Part shown: piece after piece, positions 10,290 through 21,580 of the stretch
Position numbering within the stretch: the first letter of the stretch is position 1
Layout of the letters: the number at the start of each line of letters is the position of its first letter
NCBI RefSeq assembly: GCF_036373705.1
Contig: NW_027102723.1
Span: 80,852 to 144,851 of the forward strand
Origin: Amia ocellicauda
Lineage: Eukaryota; Chordata; Actinopteri; Amiiformes; Amiidae
DNA length: 64,000 nucleotides
Direction of reading: 5' to 3'
Translations under genes and position numbers: made by a program
Notes under the pieces: model-generated
Told to the model about the DNA's origin: nothing
The model's input: only the letters and a program-made list of their open reading frames with translations
Databases searched by the model: none

Positions 10290-10780
10290 TGCTTCAGCTC
10301 AGAGCCCAAATACTCTTATCCAAATACATCTTATCCAACATAACGCTACACACCACATCCCAAAGATGCTCTATTGGGTTGAGATCTGGTGACTGTGGTT
10401 GCCAGTTTAGTACAGTGAACTCATTGTCATGTTCAAGAAACCAATTTGAAATGATTCGACCTTTGTGACATGGTGCATTATCCTGCTGGAAGTAGCCATC
10501 AGAGGACGGGTACATGGTGGTCATAAAGGGATGGACATGGTCAGAAACAATGGGCCGTGGCATTTAAACGATGCCCGATTGGCACTAAGGGGCCTAAAGT
10601 GTGCCAAGAAAACATCCCCCACACCATTACACCACCACCACCAGCCTGCACAGTGGTAACAAGGCATGATGGATCCATGTTCTCATTCTGTATACACCAA
10701 ATTCTGACTCTGAAATCGAGACTCATCAGACGTATGTATGTATGTATGCATGTCCAATTGCTTTGACAATACAAATGCAC
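10290..10780 (-). pseudogene. Tc1-like transposase remnant
   Basis: The C-terminal two thirds of a Tc1-type DDE transposase on the minus strand. Motifs are SDESRFQSQNLVYT (first acidic residue region, about 10720), GGGGVMVWGMFSWHTLGPLVPI, QQDNAPCHK (second Asp) and LNWQPQSPDLNPIEHLWDVV (third acidic residue). It needs at least one frame change between 10563 and 10680. The N-terminal DNA-binding domain is missing; that side is replaced by a (TATG)n run and a short LINE tail at 10733. Inactive. Confidence 0.88.
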
Positions 10781-10807
10781 TGAATTGAGAGAGAGAGAGA
10801 GAGAGAG
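10733..10807 (+). repeat. Short LINE tail flanked by (TATG)n and (GA)n, copy 1
   Basis: TATG repeats, then CCAATTGCTTTGACAATAC, then GAATTGA running into a GA microsatellite. The same arrangement occurs at 18996, 21374 and 22277. It resembles the 3' tail of the LINE ending near 28435. Confidence 0.7.
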
Positions 10808-12000
10808 GTAGTCCAGACCGCTGCAAAATTCCTGCTGAAGTGATCTGGATCACCACACAATGGCCCAAGGACCACTGCAAACTTGGATTTCAATGTATTT
10901 GTGTAATGTGTGTTGCAATAGCACCTACCATGTTCCTTTGTGGTGATCTGGTTAATTCTGATCTGGGAAAACCACAATCCTGCAGGTTTAATAAGTCTCT
11001 CTACACATCAGTCCCTGAGTACCTTCAACCAATGGTCATTTTGACCAATTAAGCCCAAGATTTGAGTCAATTAAGTTGTCAAGGACTACCCAGTGAAGAC
11101 GTGAACTCACGACTAGGTCACACTGTGAGCTCACCAGAGCAGACATTACACTGAGCTCACTGTGAGCTCACTTAGTGCTTTTCCAGCGACATGGTGATGG
11201 TGCTGGAGCCGGAGCCGCTGCCCTTACTCGGTGGCTAACCCACCTCTATGTTACAAATGTTCCCTAAACACTTATTTTGCAAGATCAATAAAAATCCTTT
11301 AGGAAATTTAAACTTTTACTGACACACATAGTTAATAGCAATGTATTATAACTTTACCAAAAATAATAATCTGTATATCTTTAATTGTTTAGACATTATT
11401 AAGATATAATGCATCTTTCACATAGGGAACATTTGTAACATGTTAGGAAAAACAAACAAATGATTTGAAAATATTCATAATTACAGCATACAATTTGTCA
11501 GGCTTCATAAGAATGGTATTTATAACATACTCTGTAAAAATCAAGCAAATAGCATTTGTGGTTCACAAGAAAATATATATATATATATATATAATCAAAG
11601 CTATCAGACTATAGCAGCCGTTGTATGAAGACACATACGATTATACAGCATTATTTGGCAGCTTCGCAAGACCTAATTTTAAACGTTGTTGGTAAGTTAG
11701 ATAATTAGTGGGGACCCTCTATTTGCAGTTCTTCCCCTCCATAATTGCTAAAATAAAGTTTTACTGACATTTTATTGACCCTACCACTGCATAGGGCATA
11801 TCTGTAACATGAACGCTACTGAATGGCACATACATTGAAAACTACAGAGAACTGAGACAAATCCACTTTACACTTCATAAATAATCTTAAAACGTTTCCA
11901 ACCAAGGCAACACCCACTTGAAATACATTAATTCTCATTTTTGGTAAACAAAAAGAGAGATTGTTACATATGTTCCCTATGATGCATCTACAGAGAGAGA
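10808..12000. other. Unassigned AT-rich intergenic DNA
   Basis: No gene recognised. Contains clustered GTGAGCTCAC palindromes at 11101-11171, a (TA)n run at 11572-11594, and scattered low-complexity AT sequence. Confidence 0.6.
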
Positions 12001-12244
12001 GAGACAGACAGACACTAACACTCTCTCTCTCTCTCTCTCTCAGCTGGGAGTGTGTGGGAGGGGTCTGCAGTGAGCGGGAGTGCTGCTGAGAGCTCTGTCC
12101 TTTGGCTGCGTTTTTTTGTTGCTTTACTTTTTTCAGTTTGTTTATTTTGTCTTCTGTTTTCAGTGCTTTTCTTATTGTGGGGGAACAGGGGAGGGGAGGG
12201 GGGAGTACCGGTAGTTCTTCCCGGGTCGGGGGGTCGGACCCCCT

Positions 12245-12652
12245 GAATGCGTCTTTGATAAGAAAAACTGACCCGACGCCATGGAGTCAAGATCGCTCCG
12301 GTGCAGTTCTGCCCCCTAGAGCAGTGTGTGTTAGCGGTTGGGGAGGTAGCAGGGTGTGAAAATATCAAGTCTGCTGCCATTGTTATCTTCTTAAAAACCA
12401 CTGATCTGCTCAATCAGCTAGTGGCTAATGGCACAGTGTTAGACGACACTTTCACCCCGGTGTTGCCGCTCGCTGCTCCTGCCCGGAAGGTAACGCTGTC
12501 TAACGTCCCTCTGTTCATCCGCACCGGCTCGGGCAGCTGATGTCCGGCATTAAGAGGGTCCCGCTGGGCTGCAAAGCCCCGCAACTGAAACACGTCGTGT
12601 CCTTCCGAAGGCAGCTGTATATGATCCTCAATAACATCAATGAGGATCTTAA
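12245..12652 (+). pseudogene. Tx1/L1-type LINE ORF1 remnant
   Basis: The translation contains GCENIKSAAIVIFLKTTDLL, then LDDTFTPVLPL, KVTLSNVPLFI, and in another frame RVPLGCKAPQLKHVVSFRRQ and LYMILNNINEDLN. This pattern is familiar from ORF1 of Tx1-like LINEs of fish, where a CCHC zinc knuckle normally follows. Here the frame is broken near 12530 and the sequence ends at about 12652, before the knuckle, directly against the BEN-domain exon on the opposite strand. CT/GA runs and GC-rich leader sequence lie upstream at 11990-12240. Confidence 0.7.
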
Positions 12653-13910
12653 TGTCTCCGAAGTTGGATCTCTCTTTCTGCCACCACCACGAAGATTGCT
12701 CTTTAGTAATGTTGGAAAGTCAAAGACAGCAACCGTCAGGGTTCTTGCATATGACGTATTCGTGCTGCACCTCTCTGCAAGGATCCAGGACAGTTTGTCA
12801 ATGTAAACTCCAGTGCCTGGGAATATTTCCACCTAAAAGACAATGGTAAATAAAAAACAAGTTTATCCCCAAACTATTCTTATATTATGTTAAGTGGAAT
12901 ACTCAGACATTATCAGTGAGGCTGTGATTTTGTTACAGAAATGTGTTATTAAAGACCACAGTATGTCTCAATTCTAAGTTTATTAATTTACAGACATAAT
13001 AAAGTCAGTGAATCTGTGACACCCATAATTCAATTACATTCTTATTATCAACTATAACTATGAATATACCTGATAATGTAGCATCATTAGATTGTTTACA
13101 ACCAATATTTGTTTTCAATATATATATTTTTACCTTGTCTTTGTAATATTGTAGACCAAGAGTGTTACACCTGTTTTGGTGATTCTTTGTCAGATTCAGA
13201 ACAATTTGCTGTGGGGCTGTCAGAACCACTTGATGGTGACACACTTTTGTCTTCATTGCTGATAAATGTGGCTTTTGTTACAATTTTTTTCAGATTGTCC
13301 AAAATTGATTGATAATCATTTCTAGTAATATATTTAATACAAAGTGAAAACAAAACCATCAATGCCTGCAATTATACTTGAGAGACTTGCTCTATGTTAT
13401 TGGCAAACTGACCTTTTTGTGGGTCATTAACATTAGCTACGAAAAAAATAAAAAAGATAAAATACAACAATTACCAGGTCTAATGTAATGCATATAGTCA
13501 TTAATGTAGGATTATGAAGTTATGTTGAAAAACTTTATTTAATAATCAGTATTATTAAACTATTAGACAGTGCACATTACGAGTCTGTATTGTGGTTCTA
13601 GATTACTTCAGTATGATCAACTATAATACATTACTCTGGAATCTAAATTACTTAAGAATAACATTTATCAAGGTAAGGAATTATTTGCTATAAATAAAAA
13701 AACTTACCATCAACCATACGGTTTCGAAGACATTGGTTTTCATTTTTAAGTCTTGTGTTTTCCTTTTCGAGCTGCTTAACTTTTTGCTGTAGCTCAACTT
13801 CACTGGACTCTTTAAATGTCTGTAGAATGTGATGGGATCTAATTCTTGAAGCTCCATCGGTTTTCTTTCTTATTTTGTGCTGTATTCAGAGAGAAAAAGA
13901 GTTTAAAATG

Positions 13911-13950
<40 letters not shown>

Positions 13951-14755
13951 ATGATTAAAAAAAAACAATCCTGCAATACATTTATTTAATATTTGCAGTA
14001 ATTATCTCACCGGTAACTGTGGTTCATCAAGGTCACTATCATCTGAAATTTGAAGTTTTTTGTTTGTTTTAGGTACTCTCTTCATTTTAGGAGAGGGCAT
14101 TTTTGTTAGGTCATTAAGTTTTCTTCTTAGTTCACCTTCTTTTCCTAAAATAAAAATAAAATAAATAAAACCCTGCATTATGTCCACAGATATTTGGGGA
14201 TTATATTTATTTGTCATAAAAATACTGTGCTTTGACCATACAAATTAAGATGAACAGCCAACACTGAATCAAAACTGAAGTTAAATTATATCTGGTTTAA
14301 TTTATTTTGTGATTTGGGGGATTTTATTGTAAAGCACAACACACAATAAATCGTTCTTACAAATGCCAGTCAAGTATGACGAGTTTTTAGTGCCCTCACC
14401 ACCACCTACCATGTTATAAGAGTATGTTAGAAGTACAACACATTAATAACTTAAACATTCATTTCAAATATACTGTGATTGTATATATCAAATAGCATGT
14501 AAAGACTTTAATGTTTTTTTTTTTTAAATAAACATTTTTACCAGTCATAATGATCTGCGCTTCATGGACAGGCCATCCACCTTTTGGAGGTTTGTTCATG
14601 TCTCTCCACTCTGCTCTGAAGTTTCGAGTCGTCTCTTCGTCATCATCAGCAATGCTGAATAAATCAAAATTGCGAAAGCAAGCAGTGGGAATCACGCTGT
14701 AAGAGTCTTTGTCGACCCCGCTTTCCCACTTCACCAACGCGTGCATCACCGCCAT
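12650..14755 (-). pseudogene. BEN-domain gene, five exons, one nonsense codon, 3'-truncated
   Basis: Exons (minus): 14755-14542, 14144-14011, 13879-13708, 13436-13171, and 12832 to about 12650. All visible introns have GT-AG ends and reading phase is kept throughout. The start begins [13 protein letters not shown] and resembles the N-terminus of BEN-domain proteins of fish. Exon 3 holds a leucine-zipper-like coiled coil (ELQQKVKQLEKENTRLKNEN). Exon 4 is Ser/acidic. The last exon begins a BEN domain (VEIFPGTGVYIDK..TLTVAVFDFPTLL). Two defects: an in-frame TAA at 13374-13372 within exon 4, and loss of the BEN domain C-terminus where Tx1 ORF1 sequence begins. BEN domains bind DNA in chromatin regulators; this copy is probably dead or truncated. 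Confidence 0.68.
13905..13950. repeat. (TA)n microsatellite in BEN-gene intron
   Basis: Pure TA run within the second intron of the BEN-domain gene. Confidence 0.95.
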
Positions 14756-14902
14756 ACTACCTTCACCTTCTCATCCGTTTTTTCTGCGCGTTTTTCCCCC
14801 GACAAGTCACGGCACAAAAAACAGTCCCGCTCTGCATTCTGGTACTTGGCGTTCTTAATAACACCAACAGGGTGTAATCGCATAGACCACTCGAGTATAA
14901 AG

Positions 14903-15212
14903 TCTGCTAAGGGGACAGGACAACTGCACCGCATCAAAGGGACGATGGACGGGGCCATGTACCGTCAAATCATGGGTGAGAACCTCCTTCCCTAAGCCAG
15001 GGCATTGAAAATGGGTCAAATACTTATTTCCTTCATTAACATGCAAATCAATTTATAACTTTTTTGAAATGCATTTTTCTGGATTTTTTGGCTGTTATTC
15101 TGTCTCTCACTGTTAAAATACACCTACCATTAAAATTATAGACTGATCATTTCTTTGTCAGTGGGCAAACGTACAAAATCAGCAGGGGATCAAATACTTT
15201 TTTCCCCCACTG
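14903..15212 (+). pseudogene. Internally deleted Tc1-like transposon fragment
   Basis: Plus-strand transposase fragment [19 protein letters not shown] followed after a deletion by the Tc1 terminal region. The right terminus reads GTACAAAATCAGCAGGGGAT ... TTTTTTCCCCCACTG with TA following. The same terminal sequence is found at 51403-51741. The left terminus is missing. Confidence 0.82.
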
Positions 15213-15214
15213 TA

Positions 15215-15424
15215 CATACATATATATGGAAAAGAAACATTACAAGTATAAATCACAATAAGATGTAATAAAGTACAGATAAACAAAATGTAATAAAATG
15301 TGATCTTTTTGAAAATGCAGGGACGTCACTGGAAAAGATGAGGTCTGGATGGCAGCATATGTTGCTCCAAAATGTGTACATCTCTTCTGCAAAAATGGTG
15401 CCCTCACAGATGTGCGAGTTATAT

Positions 15425-15456
<32 letters not shown>

Positions 15457-15735
15457 CTCACACACACTGTCACACCCCCACACACACACACTTTCACAGA
15501 GAGACATACACACACACACACTCACTTTCACACAGAGACAGGCACACACACGTACAGACACACACACTAACTTTCACACAGAGACAGACACACACACACA
15601 CACACATACATACAGGATAACGCCAAACCACATTCTGCCCAGATTTCAAGCGCATGGTTGCATAGGCAGAGAGTGCGGGTGCTAGCATGGCCTGCCTGCA
15701 GTCCTGACCTGTCTCCAAATTGAGAATGTGTGGCG
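15215..15735 (-). repeat. LINE 3'-tail related repeat with CA/CAGA microsatellites
   Basis: 15215-15300 is the reverse complement of the tail ending the chimeric repeats at 22200-22265 and 29110-29188. 15360-15425 matches, inverted, 18920-18980. Between them lie CAGA and CA runs (15424-15610), which generate several spurious open frames. Confidence 0.65.
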
Positions 15736-16182
15736 CACTAGTGCAAATTAAGACAATGAAGGCCCTGTGCAGTTGCGCAGCTGAGGAAATGCATAATGGA
15801 TGAATGGGGGAAAATCCCGCTTGCTAAACTTAACCAAGTGGTGTCTTCAGTGCCCAAGTGCTTAATAAGTGTTATTAAAAGAAAAGGTGATGTTACATAG
15901 TGGTAAACAGTCGACTGTCCCAACTTTCTTGGTTTCTTTTCACTGCTAATGAGATGCTGTAGAGTGAGTTAGTTATATTGCTTTCAGGAGCTCTAATCGT
16001 ATTGATGAGTTCATGCAGCATTTTTAATTGAATTTCAAAAAGAAATCCTTGCTGTCTGGCCTGTGTGTATGAGATGTACTCTGTCAATCTTTGGCTAACA
16101 ACTGAAACATTGGTAGAACAGAAATGGCAACATAAAAAAGAAAAGTACATTTTAAAAGAGCACATTAAATAGGATGAATATA
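15736..16182. other. Unassigned DNA left of the 16.2-kb transposon
   Basis: A short Tc1-like piece may lie at 15640-15850 (wording similar to transposase C-terminal coding on the opposite strand). Nothing else recognised. Confidence 0.35.
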
Positions 16183-16883
16183 CAGTTTTTTACAATCACT
16201 TTGTCACTAATTTCAGAACCTTGATGTCATTTTTCAAAACTCTAGACACAAAACTCAAAACGGTCATCACTTGTAACACAGGCTGTCCAATGTTCAAGAC
16301 ATTGCATTGTGCATTCATATCTTTAAAGAAACCTTGCACTTGCAGACTTGTTGGTTCAAATAACTCATTTATCATGAAATACCATAGTAACATAGTAAAA
16401 CAGAAGATACCGATAGTTTCACTGTGTAGTTGTTCGTACAATCATTAAATATTGTAGTACAAAATATGTGATACATGTTTCATTATGGTACTACACATAA
16501 ATACATCACTGTAAAAGGACTAGTAGAGAGAATACTACAGACACAGTGGAATCATTGAACAAAATCTGAAATACAATACAATACAATACAATCAAATCAC
16601 ACCATAGGTTTCTTTGAATCCATGCAACAATAATTAGCTACAAAAAAGAACAAAACTACAGTAAAATGTCAACTGCAGTGTTCCTCACCTGGCTTAGTGT
16701 AAAAAGCAAAACAAAGGATTGATTACCGTACTTCTAAATTTCCATCAGCCCTGTGTTCAGGTTCAGGTTCTCACAACCATTTTTCACAAGAGGCATCTTG
16801 AAACTGAACATACCTGAACATATTCAGTCATCAGCTGCTTCACTCTGTCTGCATTTCTTTCAAAAGGCACACTATACTCTGTG

Positions 16884-17360
16884 CTACACATTGGTATGCA
16901 GTATACAGTCATTTGACAATTGAGAGTAGCCTAATGTTTTGTGCATGCTGAAGACTTGCCGCTTCTCAGTACGGAAATTTCTGATGATTGAGGCCACAGT
17001 TGATCCTGAGTTGATTCTGAGGTTTGATTGAATCATTGTAGCTGCCTCAGTCATGGTCATGCCATGATTTACAACATGCTCTACAACTATTTCTCGGATT
17101 TCACTGGACACTATTTGCTGTTGCTGCCGCTGTCTGGTCCGTGGCCTTGTCCTCTACCACGTTCCCCCAACACCTCTCAAATGAGGCCCATGGCTGCCTC
17201 TCTGGTGAGCCCTAAGCCCTCCTCTATGACGAGGCCCATGACCACCTCTCAGAAGGGGTGCATGTCCCCTTCCATTCCTTTGACCACCACGTCTTCCTCC
17301 TCCCACTGCTTTACCTCTATTGTGACCTGGATGACCTGCCGGCTCCATGTTATCACTGTG
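16884..17360 (-). pseudogene. IS630-like transposase N-terminal fragment
   Basis: Minus-strand reading gives a Gly/Arg/His-rich region (GHPGHNRGKAVGGGRRGGQR) followed by EIREIVVEHVVNHGMTMTEA and VASIIRNFRTEKRQVFSMHK. This matches the N-terminal half of the transposase at 48730-48900. The frame changes between the two blocks and there is no catalytic domain. Confidence 0.75.
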
Positions 17361-17491
17361 TTGCTGGGGTGGATAGCACTCATTTCACTCGATACTCGTA
17401 CCACAATGTGAAATCAATCATCAATAACCAGTTGGCAGTATTGGAAAAGCAATTACAAGGGCCTGCATACATACAGTAATGTCAAATCTGA

Positions 17492-17919
17492 TGTGGAAGA
17501 ACAATCATCTTCAACCAGGTTGGAGCGTTAGTTGCAATGCCTTTAATACACGCAGCGTGGAGAGGAACAGTGACTCAAGAAGATCCCAAAGTCACTCTGC
17601 CTTCATTTTAACAGTCAGAGCTTTTATACACAAAAATCAAAGAGCTGGTTATAATCAGAAAGTCATTACTATGTTATCTTAAAAGTTAGCTAAGCAGAAT
17701 TTATATCATTATAGGACAGAGTTCATAGATCAACACATGGATTAGGGAGCAGGCACTTCAATCATACTGTTTGACATTGTCTCCAAGATTCTCATCGTAA
17801 ATAAAAAACAGAAATCAAACTACCTTCTGGCCTGACCTTCTAGCTTGACCTTATCTTTCTTAAGTATACAAGAAAGAAAAACAGGTATTAGAGAAAGAAT
17901 TTCCAACTTTCCTTCCACA
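17492..17919 (-). mobile_element. Solo LTR (family B), 428 bp, TSD CTGA
   Basis: On the minus strand it begins TGTGGAAGGAAAG and ends GTTCTTCCACA, so the ends are inverted repeats of TGTGGAAG with TG..CA termini. The 4-bp duplication CTGA flanks both ends (17488-17491 and 17920-17923). A TATAAAA box is present about 150 bp from the 3' end and an ATTAAA-type signal follows. Partial plus-strand copies lie at 21108-21371 and 29259-29524. A retroviral-type or other LTR element is implied; no internal region remains. Confidence 0.85.
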
Positions 17920-18739
17920 CTGAAAACATGGTGTGGAAAAGTGCTACATGATGATGAATGATGATGAAATATTACATCCATAGATAATGTAGTCCAACTG
18001 GTTCATGCTCCTCGGTTATTGGTGTCAATGGATCTCATTATCCTGAAACTTTCATTATCGAAACATGGAATACTCTTCGTCAGTTTCCATAAAACTATGA
18101 ATTAAGAGTAATGCAACAGTCACTTATCATTTTGAGCAGCTGTATCAATTGATAGTTAGATCTTTGTAATGAAATGAATAGACAGTGATCTCAGATGTAA
18201 TGTGTGAATTGCATTTTGAAATGGTAATTCTTTGATGTTAAGTTGTGTCATTTTAGTTCAATGAACAAATGATCTGAGGTTGATGTGTATTGTATCCAAG
18301 CAATTGAAAAATGTGCATTTTGATCATTGGGTGTGAGTTTTGTGTCTAGAGTTTTGAAAAATGACATCAAGGTTCTGAAATGAGTGCCAAAGTGATTGTA
18401 AAAAAGTGTAATATCAGGGCACAGTGGCTATTACTGATCTGGCCTTCCATGGCCTCTGTATTAATGTAACAGGTCACATTGTATGTGTACACTGATACTT
18501 GATAGTATAATATAGTACAAGTAAAAAACATACATAGGTATCATAGAAGTATTTTGCAGAAATGATTAAGGATACTTATCAAAATGGAGAGGAAATGCTA
18601 AATCCAGTCTCCCCAGGCTGAGCTTCTATTGCTACACCTGCTAAGTGGCTGCTGGCCCCACTATATGGATAGAGCCACACCAAGTACAAGAGTCTCCCCG
18701 TTGCTATTTATATCTCCCTATCCAGTCTTCTATACGTGT

Positions 18740-18833
18740 CAGGGTGGGGTGCCTATTCCCCTGTGTGTGTGTGAAAGTGTGTCTGTGTGTGTGTCTGTAA
18801 GTGTGTGTGTCTGTCTGTGATAGTGTGTGTGTG

Positions 18834-18864
<31 letters not shown>

Positions 18865-18935
18865 GAAAGTGTGTGTGTGTGTGTGTGTGTGTGAAAGTGT
18901 GTGTGAGTGTTTGTCTGTCTGTCTGTCATGTAACT
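18740..18935. repeat. (TG)n and (TCTG)n microsatellites
   Basis: Mixed TG and CTGT runs. Similar in arrangement, but inverted, to 15420-15610. Confidence 0.9.
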
Positions 18936-18995
18936 TGCACATCTGTTAGGGCACCATTAATGCAGAGATGTACACATATTGTTTATTTTCCATAT

Positions 18996-19054
18996 ATATG
19001 TATGTATGTATGTATGCATGTCCAATTGCTTTGACAATACAAATGCACTGAATT

Positions 19055-19108
<54 letters not shown>

Positions 19109-19113
19109 GAGAG
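18996..19113 (+). repeat. Short LINE tail with TATG and GA runs, copy 2
   Basis: TATG repeat, CCAATTGCTTTGACAATAC, AATTGA, then about 50 bp of GA repeat. Confidence 0.75.
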
Positions 19114-19170
19114 GTGCTAAGGCACATTTGTAACATAAATTAGGGAACATTTGAAACATGCTTAGGGAAC

Positions 19171-21067
19171 ATTCATAAGAACATAAGAACATAAGAACAT
19201 AAGAAAGTTTACAAACGAGAGGAGGCCATTCGACCCATCATGCTCGTTTGGTGTCCATTAATATCTAAGTGATCCATGGATCCTATCCAGTCTATTTTTA
19301 AATGTTCCCAAACTTTCAGCTTCTACCACTTTCCATCTTGAATGCCTTGAAGCCCAATTTCCATTTGTGTCCCCTGGTGTGTGTGTCCCTGCTGATCTGG
19401 AAAAGCTCCTCTGGTTTGAGGAACCTTTCATGATTTTGAAGACTTGGATCAAGTCCCCACGTAATCTCCTCTGTTCCAGGGTGAAAAGGTTCAGTTCCCT
19501 CAGTCTCTCCGAGTAGGACTTTCCCTTCAGACCTGGAATAAGTCTGGTTGCTCTCCTCTGAACTGCCTCTAAAGCAGCAATATCCTTCTTGAAGTGTGGT
19601 GCCCAGAACTGTACACAGTATTCCAGATGAGGTTTAACTAGCGCATTGTACAGTCTTAACATTACTTCCCTTGTTTTAAATTCTACACTTTTGACGATAT
19701 ACCCTAGCATTCTGTATGCCTTTTGTATTGCTTCCCCACATTGTTTGGATGGAGAAAGTGAATCCACATAGATTCCTAGGTCTTTCTCATGCATTACTTC
19801 ATCTAGATCTGTACCTCCCATAGTGTAATTATAGTGGACATTTTTGTTTCCTGCATGTATTACCTTGCACTTGTCCACATTGAATTTCATTTGCGAGGTG
19901 TCAGCCCACAACTGAATTTATCTAAGTTCCTCTGAATAGCATGTGCTGCCAAGATTGTATCTGCTGAGCCACCTATTTTAGTATCATCTGCAAATTTGAC
20001 AAGGTTGCTAAGTATCCCAGAGTCCAGATCATTAATATAGATTAGAAAAAGCAAAGGCCCTAGTACTGATCCCTGTGGAACTCCACTAACAACCTCACTC
20101 CAGTTAGAAGTGACTCCTCTAATCTGTTTCCTATACATCAACCAGTTCATAATCCATCTACTTACATTACCCTGAATGCCTACAGCTTCCAATTTGAGGA
20201 TCAGTCTTTGGTGTGGAACCTTATCAAAAGCTTTTTGGAAATCTAAGTATATCATATCATATGCTTTCACGTGATCTACAGCTGCAGTTGCATGTTCAAA
20301 AAAATTTATTATGTAAGTAAGACATGATCTGCCTCGTCTAAACCCAAGTTGACTATCTCCAAGAATATGGTTTTCATTGAGATGCTCCTCTTATTTTCTG
20401 TCTAATCATTTTTTCCAACATTTTACAGGTGATGCAGGTGAGACTGATTGGTCTGTAATTTCCTGGCTCAGTTTTGTCCCCTTTCTTGTGGATTGGTATG
20501 AAATTTGCTGTCTTCCAGTCAGTGGGAACATCCCCTGTTCTAAGTGTCATTTGGAATAATCGAGTTAGCAGCCTATACATAATTTCCCTCATTTCTTTAA
20601 GTACTGTTGGAAATATCCCATCTGGCCCAGGTGATTTGTTTGATTTTAATTCTGCTAGTCCCTTTAGTACCTCCTCCTCATTTATCCTGATCTCTCTTAG
20701 GGTTTGACTGGATTGATTGTCAACCTGTGGCATGTCATCTGTTTCTTCTTTTCTAAAAACCTCTGTGAAATACTCATTTAGAATATTTGACACATCTTGT
20801 TCGTTTTCCAAGATACCTCCATTTTTGCTCTTTATCTGTTTCACCTCCTCCTTAATTGACCGCTTGCTGTTGTAATTTTGAAAAAAGCTCATTGCATTGG
20901 TTGTAGCTCCAAGAGCTATGTTTCTTTCTATTTCCCTCTTTGCTTTCCTGATCCCTTTCTTAAGATCTCTTTGCAGCTCAACATATTCTATGTATTTTGT
21001 TTCATCACCATCCCTTTTGTATGTGCTATACAACATTTTCTTCCTCTTTATATTTTTTTGCATGCCT
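19171..21067 (-). mobile_element. CR1/Rex-like LINE, 5'-truncated
   Basis: Minus-strand ORF2 in three readable blocks. 21063-20374 has the RT N-terminal region (NKSPGPDGIFPTVLK, NYRPISLTC). 20270-19887 has the RT core (YLDFQKAFDKVPHQRL, SGVPQGSVLGPLLFLIYIND, KFADDTKIGG). 19911-19258 has the thumb and C-terminus (FNVDKCKVIHAGNKN, LVKPHLEYCVQFWAP, VVEAESLGTFKNRLDR). The GVPQGSVLGP and FADDT motifs fit CR1/Rex-type LINEs. Frames are broken, so it is inactive. The endonuclease is missing. The 3' end is an 8-bp repeat (AAGAACAT on the plus strand), typical of CR1-like tails. Confidence 0.85.
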
Positions 21068-21073
21068 CTGGTT

Positions 21074-21107
21074 TGTATGTATGTATGTATGTATGTATGT
21101 ATGTATG
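21074..21107. repeat. (TATG)n microsatellite
   Basis: Joins the 5' end of the LINE copy to the LTR-B fragment. Confidence 0.95.
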
Positions 21108-21371
21108 TGTGGAAGGAAAGTTAGAATTTCTTTTCTCACAACTGTTTTTCTTTCTTGTATACTTAAGAAAGATAAGGTCAAGCTAGAAGGTCAGGAGGCC
21201 ATAAGGTAGTTTGATTTCTCTTTGTTATTTACAATGAGAACCTTGGAGACAATGTCAAACAGAATGACCTACGTGCCTGTTCCCTAATACCATGTGTAGA
21301 CCTATGAACTCTGTTCTATAATGATATATGTTCTGCTTAGTTAGCCTTTAAGATAACATAGTAATGACTTT
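21108..21371 (+). mobile_element. LTR family B fragment, 5' part
   Basis: Begins TGTGGAAGGAAAG and follows the reverse complement of 17492-17919 up to GTAATGACTTTCT, then is replaced by (TATG)n/(TA)n. The copy at 29259-29524 is truncated at the same base. Confidence 0.8.
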
Positions 21372-21373
21372 CT

Positions 21374-21387
21374 AGCATGTATGTATG

Positions 21388-21449
<62 letters not shown>

Positions 21450-21517
21450 AATGTATGTATGTCCAATTGCTTTGACAATACAAATGAATAGAATTGAGAG
21501 GGAGAGAGAGAGAGAGA
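21374..21517 (+). repeat. (TATG)n-(TA)n, short LINE tail, (GA)n, copy 3
   Basis: TATG then about 55 bp of TA, TATG again, CCAATTGCTTTGACAATAC, AATTGA, GA-rich run. Confidence 0.8.
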
Positions 21518-21580
21518 CAAACAGACAGACTGACAAACAGAAAAACAGACAGACACAGACACACACACACACACACACAC

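Larger units (their letters stand above)
16183..18408 (-). mobile_element. IS630/Tc1-mariner-like transposon with TIRs and TA TSD
   Basis: Terminal inverted repeats of about 80 bp begin CA(G/C)TTTTTTACAATCACTTTG at both ends and continue through TTCAGAACCTTGATGTCATT. TA dinucleotides flank both sides (16181-16182 and 18409-18410). The transposase N-terminus is on the minus strand at 16884-17360: a Gly/Arg-rich leader and a helix-turn-helix region EIREIVVEHVVNHGMTMTEA. The catalytic core is absent. A 428-bp solo LTR is nested at 17492-17919, so the element was about 1.79 kb before that insertion. Confidence 0.85.

Noticed and set aside
13365-13378. Separate exons on each side of the 12-nt GTATAATTGCAG in the BEN gene
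   Set aside because: A 12-nt intron is not credible. The frame is continuous across it apart from the TAA, so it is one exon with a nonsense codon.
15420-15720. Cys/Val-rich frames resembling small secreted peptides
   Set aside because: Translation of CA/CAGA microsatellite sequence.
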